Origin: an uncultured Acetatifactor sp.
Lineage (GTDB): Bacteria; Bacillota; Clostridia; Lachnospirales; Lachnospiraceae
Direction: 5' to 3'
DNA length: 64,000 nt
NCBI GenBank assembly: GCA_910578215.1
Contig: CAJTPH010000011.1
Coordinates: forward strand, 1,947 to 65,946
Shown here: positions 51,729 through 60,889 of the stretch, piece after piece
How positions within the stretch are numbered: the first letter of the stretch is position 1
Layout of the letters: each line of letters starts with the position of its first letter
Translations under genes and position numbers: made by a program
Notes under the pieces: model-generated
Told to the model about the DNA's origin: nothing
Databases searched by the model: none
What the model saw: the letters and a program-made list of their open reading frames with translations, nothing else

Positions 51729-52859
51729 TCAATGCCTTCTCCCTGTTTTTCTGACGGCTCCAACAATGCCTGAATAAATCCTGTTTAAAATGGTTGAATG
51801 CTCTATCAGGTAATCTTTAAACTGATATACCGGATAAACGATGACATCCCTGAAACGAAAGGGTATCCTGACAGTTCCTCCTCCATATCTGTTGTATAAT
51901 CGTTCCCACTGGGAGAGTGTGTAAAATCCGTGACTCAAATATGGTTCGGCTGCATAGCCTCCCGTTCCATATTTCAGATTTTTTATGCCCAACACCCCTG
52001 CGGATATAGTTATAAAATTATTGACCAGAGAAATTTCAAATTCTTTTTTTGTTTTATCTGTCCGGTCTGCCGCATTTTCAATTTCAACATGCCTGTGCTT
52101 TTTCAGACATTCCAGCCACAGCACCTGCTCCGCTCCAAAATTATCCTCCACTCTGGGATACTTTTCTCCAGGTCTGATATTCATATGAAACGTATCTACA
52201 AGAGGCACATCAAAATAATCATACACATCGTCTGCAAGCCCAAAAAAAACCCAGTCACAAATGTTGTAGGGCAGACCGTATTTTTTATTGACGTTATATG
52301 TTGGCAAAGAAACCAGCCGGTGCGAAAAGACGATCCACTCCTTATACATATTCTCCTTAGGATATTCGTTATATTTGTCATAATACTCAATAAACCCTGT
52401 GCCTGTTAAGGCGGTATCGGACCTTAATTTCAGAATATATTTTCCGGCAGCTTTTTTAATTCCTTCAAAGGTGGTTATTATTTGATGATTGACTGTATTA
52501 AGCTTATCGATATTTGAAAATGGCATATATATCCTGTTTGCAGTAATGCTTTTATTATAGACAAGCTTGTCAAATACCAAATTACTGACGTCTTCACCTT
52601 CCCAGGTTGAGATAATGATTTCTGCGCCGGGGAGTTTTTTTCTGATGCTTTGGCAGACAGCCTGAGTGATAAAGCTGCCGTTTTCAAGCTGCTGCCGTAT
52701 GATTGGTCCTTGGACAACAACGCTGATTTCTCTATAGTCTACCATTCTTTGTTTTTCTTCCTTGTTTCCGGCTTGAAGTAAGATCTCCGCTGCTGTTGGG
52801 CTGAGCCTTTTATTGGATGCCCGTGTCCTTTTACAAGCATTCAATATTGAGAGCTTCAT
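51729..52859 (-). CDS. WavE-family glycosyltransferase
   Basis: 376 residues from the ATG at 52859, 6 bp after the flippase stop. An internal ATG at 52745 gives a start more typical of the family (MVDYREISVVVQGPI), so the true start is open. The WavE pattern is clear: VVVQGPI, AEIIISTWEGEDVSNL, NRIYMPFSNIDKLNTVNHQI-type sequence, and YILKLRSDTALTG. WavE is needed for lipopolysaccharide core or capsule synthesis and has a GT-A-like fold. Probably a transferase of the second polymer. Confidence 0.8.
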   Translation of the reverse strand: MKLSILNACKRTRASNKRLSPTAAEILLQAGNKEEKQRMVDYREISVVVQGPIIRQQLENGSFITQAVCQSIRKKLPGAEIIISTWEGEDVSNLVFDKLVYNKSITANRIYMPFSNIDKLNTVNHQIITTFEGIKKAAGKYILKLRSDTALTGTGFIEYYDKYNEYPKENMYKEWIVFSHRLVSLPTYNVNKKYGLPYNICDWVFFGLADDVYDYFDVPLVDTFHMNIRPGEKYPRVEDNFGAEQVLWLECLKKHRHVEIENAADRTDKTKKEFEISLVNNFITISAGVLGIKNLKYGTGGYAAEPYLSHGFYTLSQWERLYNRYGGGTVRIPFRFRDVIVYPVYQFKDYLIEHSTILNRIYSGIVGAVRKTGRRH

Positions 52860-52865
52860 GTGCCG

Positions 52866-54299
52866 TCATACATCCTTTATGCTTTTTATAAGCCCAATAA
52901 TTCTATTTCTGTAAACAAATGCAAGCCCCAAAAGCAGGAGCATAATAACATATTTTAAGATAAACATCTCGGAAATCATGCCTATTATTACAGATATGAA
53001 AATCAGGGCGGCGGAGATGGCTACCAGTCCCCTTATATCATATATTTCCTGCCCGATATTCTTTTTGCAAACCATTCTGTAAAACAGATAATGCAAAAAA
53101 CAGAAAACGAAGTAGCAGACAAACGTAGTGTAAGCGGCAGCCTGATACCCAAAGATTTCAATAAAAATATAATTTAATATAATATTCAGAGCAGCGCAGG
53201 AAACTGACGCGATAACAATGGTATGCTTCTGAACAAAATACTCCTGCACTCTGGCAAATGATTGGAACAAATAATTAAAAAAGATTCCTAAGCAAATGGG
53301 AATAATCAAAGAGACACAGTCAATATATTTTTTCCCTCCGAAGATAAGCACTATTTCCCTTCCCAACAGCATGATTACGCAAAGACAAATAGCAATAAAA
53401 GCAATTACTATATTCGTTTTTTGGGCCAGTTCTTTATATTCCTTTGCTTTAATTTTATGGTACTGAAAAGGAACAAACGCCGAATTAACTGCACATGTCA
53501 CCATGGCGATCAAGCTGCCGACAGAGTAAGCGACACTGTATATGCCTACATCTGAAGCGCCACAAAGATAATTGATCATTATCTTGTCTGAGCTCTGGAG
53601 AATAATCTCTGAAAGATAGTGCGGAATCAGCGGTACGCTAAAACCCATTGCGAATTTCCAAATCTCCTTATTATGCCAATTAAGGTTCTTTTTAAAGCCT
53701 GTCGCAAGTATATAACAGCCCAGCAAAATCAGAGAGAACGTCTGCACATATATTTTTGCCGCCGCCGTGGGAGATACAAATATGACTGCCGCCAGTCCTC
53801 CAAATGCAGTCAGACCGGAATATAACAATGTAATTTTAATTACGGGCTTGAACTGATATTCATATTCCATTCTGGTTATCCAGCAGGTTAAAATACCTTG
53901 AAAAAAGGGACAGAAAAAAAGGGCAAAAACGATACTGTCCGGCAAGCCGCTGATCTGACATATAAAATTTTTCCCTACAATGAAAAGTAAAAGCCAAGGA
54001 ACGGAAACCAATAAGCTGAGTCCTAAAATACTGGATAGAACCTTATCAATATCCGTTTGCCTGACACACAGATTCATTATGGATTTTGATAAAGATAAGG
54101 TGATTAGAACAATCAGTATATTTTCCCATGAGATAAACGTGCTGACTATTCCATATTCCTCGGTTGAAAGAAGCCTTGTGAAAAAAGGGGTAGTCAGCAG
54201 GCTTATTCCTTTTTGCAAAAACTGACATATAGCAAACCATATTGTCGCTTTTAGCGGAAGCGATAATTGTCTATAATAAAGCGCAAATTTATTCAGCAT
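52866..54299 (-). CDS. wzx: Wzx-type flippase (MOP superfamily), second copy
   Basis: 477 residues, 12-14 helices. The N-terminal TTPFFTRLLSTEEYGIVSTF matches the equivalent region of the first flippase (TTPLFTRLLTKQQYGDYN). DSVDRVMI there corresponds to SSDKIMINYL here. It belongs with the second Wzy and the GDP-rhamnose genes. The gene starts 29 bp after the restored stop of the upstream GT4. Confidence 0.88.
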   Translation of the reverse strand: MLNKFALYYRQLSLPLKATIWFAICQFLQKGISLLTTPFFTRLLSTEEYGIVSTFISWENILIVLITLSLSKSIMNLCVRQTDIDKVLSSILGLSLLVSVPWLLLFIVGKNFICQISGLPDSIVFALFFCPFFQGILTCWITRMEYEYQFKPVIKITLLYSGLTAFGGLAAVIFVSPTAAAKIYVQTFSLILLGCYILATGFKKNLNWHNKEIWKFAMGFSVPLIPHYLSEIILQSSDKIMINYLCGASDVGIYSVAYSVGSLIAMVTCAVNSAFVPFQYHKIKAKEYKELAQKTNIVIAFIAICLCVIMLLGREIVLIFGGKKYIDCVSLIIPICLGIFFNYLFQSFARVQEYFVQKHTIVIASVSCAALNIILNYIFIEIFGYQAAAYTTFVCYFVFCFLHYLFYRMVCKKNIGQEIYDIRGLVAISAALIFISVIIGMISEMFILKYVIMLLLLGLAFVYRNRIIGLIKSIKDV

Positions 54300-54328
54300 A
54301 TCCTCTGCCTTATTCTGTTCTTCTCTTA

Positions 54329-55446
54329 TTATCTTGTGCGGCTGCCGGAAATATTGCCATTGAGTTCATTCGTCAATTTTTCAAGCAGACAGCTCCAGCG
54401 TAATTCCGACTTAAATGCTCTCATTTTTTCTCTTTCGACTTCCAATCTTTCTTTGTCTCTATATAGCAGGCTCATTTTTTCAAATAGGTCGTCCACATGC
54501 CCCGGTTTGCAGAAATATCCACCCCCCCGTCATTAAGCTGTTCCTTCAGCCCGCCTGTATCAGAGGCAATGACAGGAACCTCAAGCCCAATGGCAATCAT
54601 CGCAACTCCGGACTGCGTAGCGTCAATGTATGGTAATACAAGAATCGTATTTCGATCGGAAAAGAGATCGCTGATTTCAGAGTCGTTTAAATATCTGTTT
54701 ATAGTTGTAATTCGTCTGTCATTTAACCATTGGTCATAAGCGGAAAGATCCCCGCTGCCGGCAATAAGAAGTTCAACCTGTTCCTTCTCGTCAAATTTAG
54801 AAAAGGCTTTTAAAAGTATTTCAACTCCTTTATATTTTTCGATTCTGCCAAAGAAAAGAAACCGAGTACTGCTTTTATTTCTATTTGTCTTCTCTACAAT
54901 GTCAGCGTTCCATTTGTAGTTAGTAAACAGTCCATGGGGCATAAAATAGACTCTTTTTTTAAATCTGTTTTTTGCCAAATCTACAAAGGATCGGGTACAA
55001 ACCACAAGATTCGAGGCTTTTTTATATGCGTACTCGCTTAGAAGCTTATTCAGAAAAGACTCGCCCGTATGGGGAGCGGGGTCATGGCAAATAACGGCGT
55101 CATTTGCATATTTAAATGACTTGCCTATCATTTTACCCCACGGGTGACCAAAAACCTGCAAATATAGGTCAAATTGCTGACCGCCTGTTACATCGGAAAT
55201 TGTTTTCTTTCCTGACATAATAAATTTCAAGGTTTTAAATATAAAGGTCTTCTTATTTCCTGTATCCAAATAAATTATGTGTATGTTTGATGCATAAGTA
55301 TCCAGCTTGGGCTTATTCTCTATCTCGTCGGAAACGATAAAATAAGCCGAGGTATCATTGTCTGAAGAAAGCTCTGTCGCAATACTGTCAATAATTGCAG
55401 GTCCCGCATCTTTTTTCATTAAGCATAAAAAAATATAATTTTTCAT
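54329..55446 (-). pseudogene. GT4 glycosyltransferase, frame-shifted at a G7 tract
   Basis: As it stands the frame stops at 54472 after 324 residues, with the odd end VDISANRGMWTTYLKK. If the G7 tract at 54528-54522 had 8 G, the frame would continue as GYFCKPGHVDDLFEKM, LYRDKERLEVEREKM and on to a TAA at 54329. That is a standard GT4 C-terminus of about 372 residues. The N-terminal part is sound: FFGRIEKYKGVEILLKAF near 200 and VLPYIDATQSGVAMIAIGL near 275. The likely state is therefore off or altered by slippage, unless it is a sequencing error in the homopolymer. Confidence 0.85.
54522..54528 (-). repeat. G7 tract at the frameshift in the GT4 gene
   Basis: Seven C on the plus strand. One more base restores about 48 further codons of family-typical sequence. 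Confidence 0.9.
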
Positions 55447-56858
55447 GATCCTTCCTTAACCGTTTTGACCGTTTTTGCATTTCTGCCGTGTGAGATAAGC
55501 GTATTTGTAAGAATTAAGATAATCAATGCCGCACAGGGATAATTATCAAAATATAAATCAAAAAATGTCGCTGCCAAAAAGTAATACGCAATAATCTTAC
55601 AATAAGAGTTTCTGACATATGAGTTAGCCACGCCTGCGGTTAATATTACGCCTATGACTCCGGTTTCGGCAATCAGAGCGGTAAATGAGTTAAATGGATA
55701 ACTTAATACCGCGCTTCTCCATCCTATCTGGGAAACAAAATATTCGTCATAAAATTCAATGTATTTTACATATTCCGGAATATGATGCGGCGCAAAAACA
55801 GCAGCTATAAGGTTATTGATTCCGTTATCGGCCCTCCACATAACGTCGTAGGCAAACAGATTGGCTATACGGCTTCCATACTGGCCTAAGCCATATCCGG
55901 TAAAAAACTTGATACCGTTTAATTCGTTGAGAAATGTGCCTCTGATATAATTAAACTTGCCGTTCCATCCATCCATGTACAGGTATGTGGACATAAGCTC
56001 GGAATGAGCTTGAATGTAACTTCTCACAGGCGCCCAATATAATATCAGCATAATGAAGAAGACGCCTATGTAGAAAGAAAGCATATAAATAGCAAAGCTG
56101 TATTTTGTAGTCCTTTTTTTATGCTCAAAGATGATATAACCCAATATTCCCGCCACAAGCGCAACAATTAAGCTTTTTGCATCTGCCAGATATAACATTA
56201 TCATGGCCAAAAAAATATACCATTTATTTTGCTTTAATTTTTTCAGCGAAAATCCCGTTTCATTTTGGGAAGCATCGTGAAACAGCAGTAATATCAATAC
56301 CACAATCAGCCAATTGGCGAACCAATGAGCTGAGCTCATGGAGCCATGGAAAATATCCCCGGGAGTCACTGTGGAGTATTTCAAAATTATAGTGACGGTT
56401 ACTATAAATTCTATCACAATAAATTGCTTCATCGATTCCAGCATGACACTTACATTCAGTATATCAAACGAAAAAGCTGCCGTAATCATTATGGCTGTCA
56501 GATATATAAGATAAAAAAACAAATTAATCTCCGTATGGTATCGAAGGGCATTTAACAGCGAACAGCAAACCACAAAGCTCAATGCAAACCCGTTGAGCTT
56601 TTTAACTCTTGGGGCGCTTGCACGCATATGTGTAATTTTCTTTAGAAACAAGAGCATGAGCAGGCTTACCATGGGAAACACCTCTCCCGGAAGCAGGAAC
56701 GATGAGACAATGGCTATATCTGCTTCTCTTTTTCTGCTTAATCCTATGAGCAGATTAAGCAGAATTACACCGGCGGAAATTACGGATGCATATCCGGGGA
56801 ATAGTACAATCAGCTCGAGCAATATAAAATACACTAAATAAATTTTTTTAATATTCAC
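55443..56858 (-). CDS. wzy: Wzy-like polymerase, second copy
   Basis: 471 residues with 11-13 helices. GTG start after AAGGAG. A large outer loop (about 290-390) contains TGYGLGQYGSRIANL and SYPFNSFTALIAETGVIGVI, the latter equivalent to the H/N-containing Wzy_C segment. It overlaps the GT4 start by 4 bp. With the second flippase it makes this operon a self-sufficient Wzx/Wzy system. Confidence 0.75.
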   Translation of the reverse strand: MNIKKIYLVYFILLELIVLFPGYASVISAGVILLNLLIGLSRKREADIAIVSSFLLPGEVFPMVSLLMLLFLKKITHMRASAPRVKKLNGFALSFVVCCSLLNALRYHTEINLFFYLIYLTAIMITAAFSFDILNVSVMLESMKQFIVIEFIVTVTIILKYSTVTPGDIFHGSMSSAHWFANWLIVVLILLLFHDASQNETGFSLKKLKQNKWYIFLAMIMLYLADAKSLIVALVAGILGYIIFEHKKRTTKYSFAIYMLSFYIGVFFIMLILYWAPVRSYIQAHSELMSTYLYMDGWNGKFNYIRGTFLNELNGIKFFTGYGLGQYGSRIANLFAYDVMWRADNGINNLIAAVFAPHHIPEYVKYIEFYDEYFVSQIGWRSAVLSYPFNSFTALIAETGVIGVILTAGVANSYVRNSYCKIIAYYFLAATFFDLYFDNYPCAALIILILTNTLISHGRNAKTVKTVKEGS

Positions 56859-56882
56859 CCGACATGTTCTCCTTTTTATGAG

Positions 56883-58028
56883 CTATATATTTTCAATCAC
56901 TGCTTTCAGCTCATTAACGACAGACTCTCCCGAATATTTCAGATAAACCTCATTCATTTCAATTTTATTGTGAAGGAGCAAGCTTATGGCATTGGCAGAA
57001 TCGGTAACAATATCTTCACTACAGCTTGAAATAATGATCCCATTATATTTATCAAAAATGCATTCTCTAATATCACCGACATCCGTTGCCGCTACAGGCA
57101 CACCGCAGGCCAAGGCTTCCAGGATTGAAGTACAGGTCCCTTCAAATATGGACAGGTTTATGGCTGCATCGGCCATATTATTGTATTCCGCTATTATATG
57201 GGGATCATCAACATAGCCCACCAAATGAAAATAATCCTTTACATTGTTTTCAATGACTGCTTCCTGAAGTCTGTCTTTATCAGAGCCGTCTCCAATAACA
57301 TAGAAATGTACATTATCCCCGTTAGCAACAAGACGCTTACATATCTGTGGAAGCAGCAGTATACGCTTGGGATTATCCTCCAGCCTGCCGGAGAATAAAA
57401 CTATCTTCATGTTATTGGGAATGCCATACCTTTTTCTCAGCATTTCTTTATCTAGTTTATGATAAATCCGCAGATCAACAGGATTCTTTCCATAAAAAAT
57501 CCTGTCCGCATATCTGGAATATTTATTTTTGTAATAGGGGACTCCAAATTCCTCCCGATTTAAGATGACGAATGTTTTTCGGGCTATGGGGATAGCCAGC
57601 CTTTCCATAAATAAATGTATTTTTGCCAGCTTTCTGCCAAATCCGGCTTCCGAATATTTGCTGGAGCCATGAATCATTTGTATTAATTTATGTTTGCTCC
57701 TGCTAAAAACAAACGGAATGCTATATTCAGTCCTTTGTGCATAAATACAGTCATATTCACCGAATTTTTTTAACCAGCGAAATTCCTTCATCATATAAAA
57801 TAGGCTGAGCGGTCTTCTTTTGTCATCTGATATGGGAATAAACCTGTATCTTTTACCACAATAATCCCGGATATATTCCCTGCCGATTTCATGCTGTTTT
57901 AATGCCGTAGTCCCAAACACGGTAATGGTGTTATCCTCAAAAAATAAGATCAGGCTTTTAATATATCTGTCTACACCGCCAATAGAAACCTTTTCCATAT
58001 CGCCGGAATGCAAGATTGCAATTTTCAT
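56883..58028 (-). CDS. GT4 glycosyltransferase
   Basis: 381 residues from the ATG at 58028; a GTG at 58040 also opens the frame. N-terminal ILHSGDMEKVSIGGVDRYIK and donor-site NLSIFEGTCTSILEALACGV near 283. GT-B fold, soluble. Adjacent to another GT4 gene with a 1-bp gap. Specificity unknown. Confidence 0.85.
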   Translation of the reverse strand: MKIAILHSGDMEKVSIGGVDRYIKSLILFFEDNTITVFGTTALKQHEIGREYIRDYCGKRYRFIPISDDKRRPLSLFYMMKEFRWLKKFGEYDCIYAQRTEYSIPFVFSRSKHKLIQMIHGSSKYSEAGFGRKLAKIHLFMERLAIPIARKTFVILNREEFGVPYYKNKYSRYADRIFYGKNPVDLRIYHKLDKEMLRKRYGIPNNMKIVLFSGRLEDNPKRILLLPQICKRLVANGDNVHFYVIGDGSDKDRLQEAVIENNVKDYFHLVGYVDDPHIIAEYNNMADAAINLSIFEGTCTSILEALACGVPVAATDVGDIRECIFDKYNGIIISSCSEDIVTDSANAISLLLHNKIEMNEVYLKYSGESVVNELKAVIENI

Positions 58029-58029
58029 A

Positions 58030-59127
58030 TTATTCCGCACCCATTAATCCCAACAGCCTCTCTGCCTCCGCGTGCCATAAAAATTTAATTTCTTTTCCGG
58101 TTTCGGGAGAGCGGTTCTCCGGATTTAAACTTAAGAGAAGCCCTGCCTTTAGAGAAGCGAGGTCATCGTTTTTAAAGTAAGCTGCTTTATTTCCAAGTAC
58201 CTCAGATAGAGAAGCCGCATCCGAAGATAAAACCCTGGTTCCGCATGCCAACGCTTCAAGCGGGGGCATCCCAAATCCCTCATATTTTGAAGGAAATACA
58301 AAAAGCGAAGCATTTCCGTATAACGCGGGCAGGTCCTCATCGTCTATAAAGCCTGTAAAAATAATATTTTTCAAGACAGTTTCATCAATATTTTTCAGAA
58401 GCTCGTTCATTTTCCAGCCCTTTCTTCCGGCAAGGACAAGCGGTATAGCTATTTTGCCTTCTGCAGCTAACTCACCATAAGCCTCAACCAGCAATCTCAG
58501 GTTTTTGCGCGGTTCCAGCGTTGAAAGCGAAAGTAAATACCTGTCCGGCAAATTATATTTTGCCCTGATTTCAAGGTCCGTTTTTTCATCCTGTATATAA
58601 TTTAAAAATTTATAATCTACGCCGCAGTAGATGAGCCATATTTGTTCTTTGGGATATTTCAGCTTGTCCATAATACGGTTTTGCGAAAAACCTGATATGG
58701 TAAGTATCCTTTTGCACTTTCTTATTGCCACGAGATGAGATATTCTGAAATACCATTTGCTGGACCGATTCATGGTTTCCGGGCAGTCCCAGCAGCATAT
58801 ATCATGGATGGTCGAAACCATGTTTCTTTTAAACAACAAAAGCGGCACCGGAAATGCCATAAACAAATACCAATCAGCCTTATGCCTATAAATTTCAAGC
58901 GGCAGCTTTATTTGATTAAAGAATAATTTTCCGCTTCCTGAAATTACGATCATTTCCACCCCGGTATTGCTCTTATAGGTAATAAACAGGGGATGTATTT
59001 CGTTTTTAAAGATCAATATATAGTTATGGTTTTTGTCTTTAAGCATTTCCAGAGCCAAACATGCCGCATATCTCTCTATTCCTGAGAAGTTATCCGCCAG
59101 AGAGGTCAGATCAATTAGTATTTTCAT
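58030..59127 (-). CDS. GT4 glycosyltransferase
   Basis: 365 residues from the ATG at 59127 (GGTGG, 8 nt); a GTG at 59139 is also open. N-terminal ILIDLTSLADNFSGIERYA, middle LSTLEPRKNLRLLVEAY (near 205), donor site FPSKYEGFGMPPLEALACGT near 290. This set is close to mannosyl- and rhamnosyl-type GT4 enzymes, which fits the GDP-rhamnose made upstream. The specificity is inferred. Confidence 0.88.
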   Translation of the reverse strand: MKILIDLTSLADNFSGIERYAACLALEMLKDKNHNYILIFKNEIHPLFITYKSNTGVEMIVISGSGKLFFNQIKLPLEIYRHKADWYLFMAFPVPLLLFKRNMVSTIHDICCWDCPETMNRSSKWYFRISHLVAIRKCKRILTISGFSQNRIMDKLKYPKEQIWLIYCGVDYKFLNYIQDEKTDLEIRAKYNLPDRYLLSLSTLEPRKNLRLLVEAYGELAAEGKIAIPLVLAGRKGWKMNELLKNIDETVLKNIIFTGFIDDEDLPALYGNASLFVFPSKYEGFGMPPLEALACGTRVLSSDAASLSEVLGNKAAYFKNDDLASLKAGLLLSLNPENRSPETGKEIKFLWHAEAERLLGLMGAE

Positions 59128-59881
59128 ATGTTTTGCCACCAGCTTGCTTATACTTTTTTATTATGGGTAAAATTTTAATGGCATCGTTCCAATACCTTTT
59201 GATTAACCTTTGGGGGTCCTGCGTGATACGAAACAGCCATTCAAAGCCCATATTTGATATCCAGCCAGGAGCGCGCTTCACATTCCCGGCTTCAAAATCT
59301 ATAGTCGCGCCGATGGATATGCCCAGCGGTACTTCGTACTCTTTTAAATGTCTGTAAATAAATTTCTCGCCTTTGGGTGAACCAAGTGAAACCGCCAAAA
59401 TGTCCGGTTTGGCAGCCTTTATTATTTCAGCTATTTTGCAAAGCTCCTTTGGGTTCTGCTCGAACCCCACCGGGGGAGAGTATACCCCTGTGACCCGCAG
59501 CCCCGGATTTTTCTCTTTTAGATTTTCGGCGGCTTTTGCAGCCACGCCTTCGGCAGCGCCCAGAATAAAAATACTATGGCCTCTTTGTGCCGCCATCGCA
59601 CAGACACGCGGGAACAGGTCCGAACCGGATATCTTTTCCCTGATGGGACAGCCGAGCAGCCTTGAAATCCATATCAGCGGCTTTCCATCCGCCAGGATCA
59701 GATCTGCATTTTTATAAATCTCGGCAAATTCCTGATCTGCTTCCAGGGTTACTATATGGTCCAGATTCGGAGTGACTACATAAGCGCAATTCCGTCTGTC
59801 AATCAGCCTGTCGATTGTATGGACCGCCTCGCCCATAGTCAGGCTGTCGATATAGGTATTTAAAAATTTTACTCTCGCCAT
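59111..59881 (-). CDS. WecG/TagA/CpsF-family (GT26) glycosyltransferase
   Basis: 256 residues. VVTPNLDHIVTLEADQEF (about 35-52), LADGKPLIWISRLLG and GAAEGVAAKAAENL, then LGSPKGEKFI are the conserved GT26 blocks. The family adds ManNAc, ManNAcA or glucosyl-type residues as the second sugar on a lipid carrier. It is encoded right after rmd. No initiating phosphoglycosyltransferase is in the window, so the first sugar must come from elsewhere. Confidence 0.9.
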   Translation of the reverse strand: MARVKFLNTYIDSLTMGEAVHTIDRLIDRRNCAYVVTPNLDHIVTLEADQEFAEIYKNADLILADGKPLIWISRLLGCPIREKISGSDLFPRVCAMAAQRGHSIFILGAAEGVAAKAAENLKEKNPGLRVTGVYSPPVGFEQNPKELCKIAEIIKAAKPDILAVSLGSPKGEKFIYRHLKEYEVPLGISIGATIDFEAGNVKRAPGWISNMGFEWLFRITQDPQRLIKRYWNDAIKILPIIKKYKQAGGKTYENTN

Positions 59882-59890
59882 ATCAGTTCC

Positions 59891-60817
59891 CTAGCTTTTT
59901 ACATATTCTTCAAACATTTCCTTCAGTGCGTCAAATACCGTATATTCAGGTTCCCATCCAAGCTGGGATTTAATCAGACTGTAATCGCAGCATATTACCG
60001 GCTGGTCAGTGGGCCTGAATCTCGCCGGATCAACTTCAAGCTCTATTTTCTGTGAGCTTTGTCCTACTACATAGTCCAGCATTTCCTGCAGACTGTACGC
60101 CTTTCCGCTGCCCACATTATAGACTATCGTGCAATCGTCGCTTTCGGCAATCATCAGATACGCCCGGACAATGTCCCTGACATGACTGAAGTCCCTCCTG
60201 ACTGCCAGATTGCCAACCTTCATAACACCCGGTTTTCCTGACCTTTCTATTTCTGCAACCTGCTTACAAAAGCTGGGCAATACAAAGGTATCCTTCTGAC
60301 CGATACCGGTATGGTTAAAGGGTCTGACACAATATATCTTCAAGTCATGCTGCTCCCGATACATTTTGGCAAACTGTTCCTGCGTCACCTTGGAGATACC
60401 ATAGGGGTTGCCTGCATTTAAGGGTCTGTCCTCGCTCATGGGGAAATCCGAAACTATATATTCTTCACTGGACCCGATAAGCATGATTCTTGGCTTTTTT
60501 TTGCTTTTGCGAGCTGCCTCCAGGATATTGAGAGCTCCGACAACATTAATCTGTATCGTTGTCTGCGGAATGCTCCAGGACATTCCGACACTGCTGACCG
60601 CGGCAAGATTGACTATGATGTCAGGCTCAATGCTATTGATCGTATTTTCTACGCCTTCGCTGTCCATCAGGTCGGAAACGAAGAAATGCACCTCGCTCGG
60701 AAGCCGCTCTCCCCGAATCCGGTCTGTTCCATATACATCATAGCCATGCTCCAGAAATTCCTGTGATAAATAGCTTCCTACAAAGCCTCCCACTCCAAAT
60801 ATCAGAACCTTCTTCAT
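59891..60817 (-). CDS. rmd: GDP-6-deoxy-D-mannose reductase (Rmd-like)
   Basis: 308 residues from the ATG at 60817; 23 upstream codons are open. Rossmann GVGGFVGSYLS at the N-terminus, catalytic SSEEY and YGISK (about 150-156), and VRPFNHTGIGQK, the Rmd/GME-like substrate loop. Next to gmd it should reduce the 4-keto intermediate to GDP-D-rhamnose. An Fcl/GMER (fucose) role is less likely since the sequence is closer to the Rmd type, but that is judged by eye. Confidence 0.82.
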   Translation of the reverse strand: MKKVLIFGVGGFVGSYLSQEFLEHGYDVYGTDRIRGERLPSEVHFFVSDLMDSEGVENTINSIEPDIIVNLAAVSSVGMSWSIPQTTIQINVVGALNILEAARKSKKKPRIMLIGSSEEYIVSDFPMSEDRPLNAGNPYGISKVTQEQFAKMYREQHDLKIYCVRPFNHTGIGQKDTFVLPSFCKQVAEIERSGKPGVMKVGNLAVRRDFSHVRDIVRAYLMIAESDDCTIVYNVGSGKAYSLQEMLDYVVGQSSQKIELEVDPARFRPTDQPVICCDYSLIKSQLGWEPEYTVFDALKEMFEEYVKS

Positions 60818-60889
60818 GGTCTCCCGCACCTCTTTTCCATCGCATGAAAAATACATACCGGCAACTTTTACTCCGCCCTGCAGCATCCG

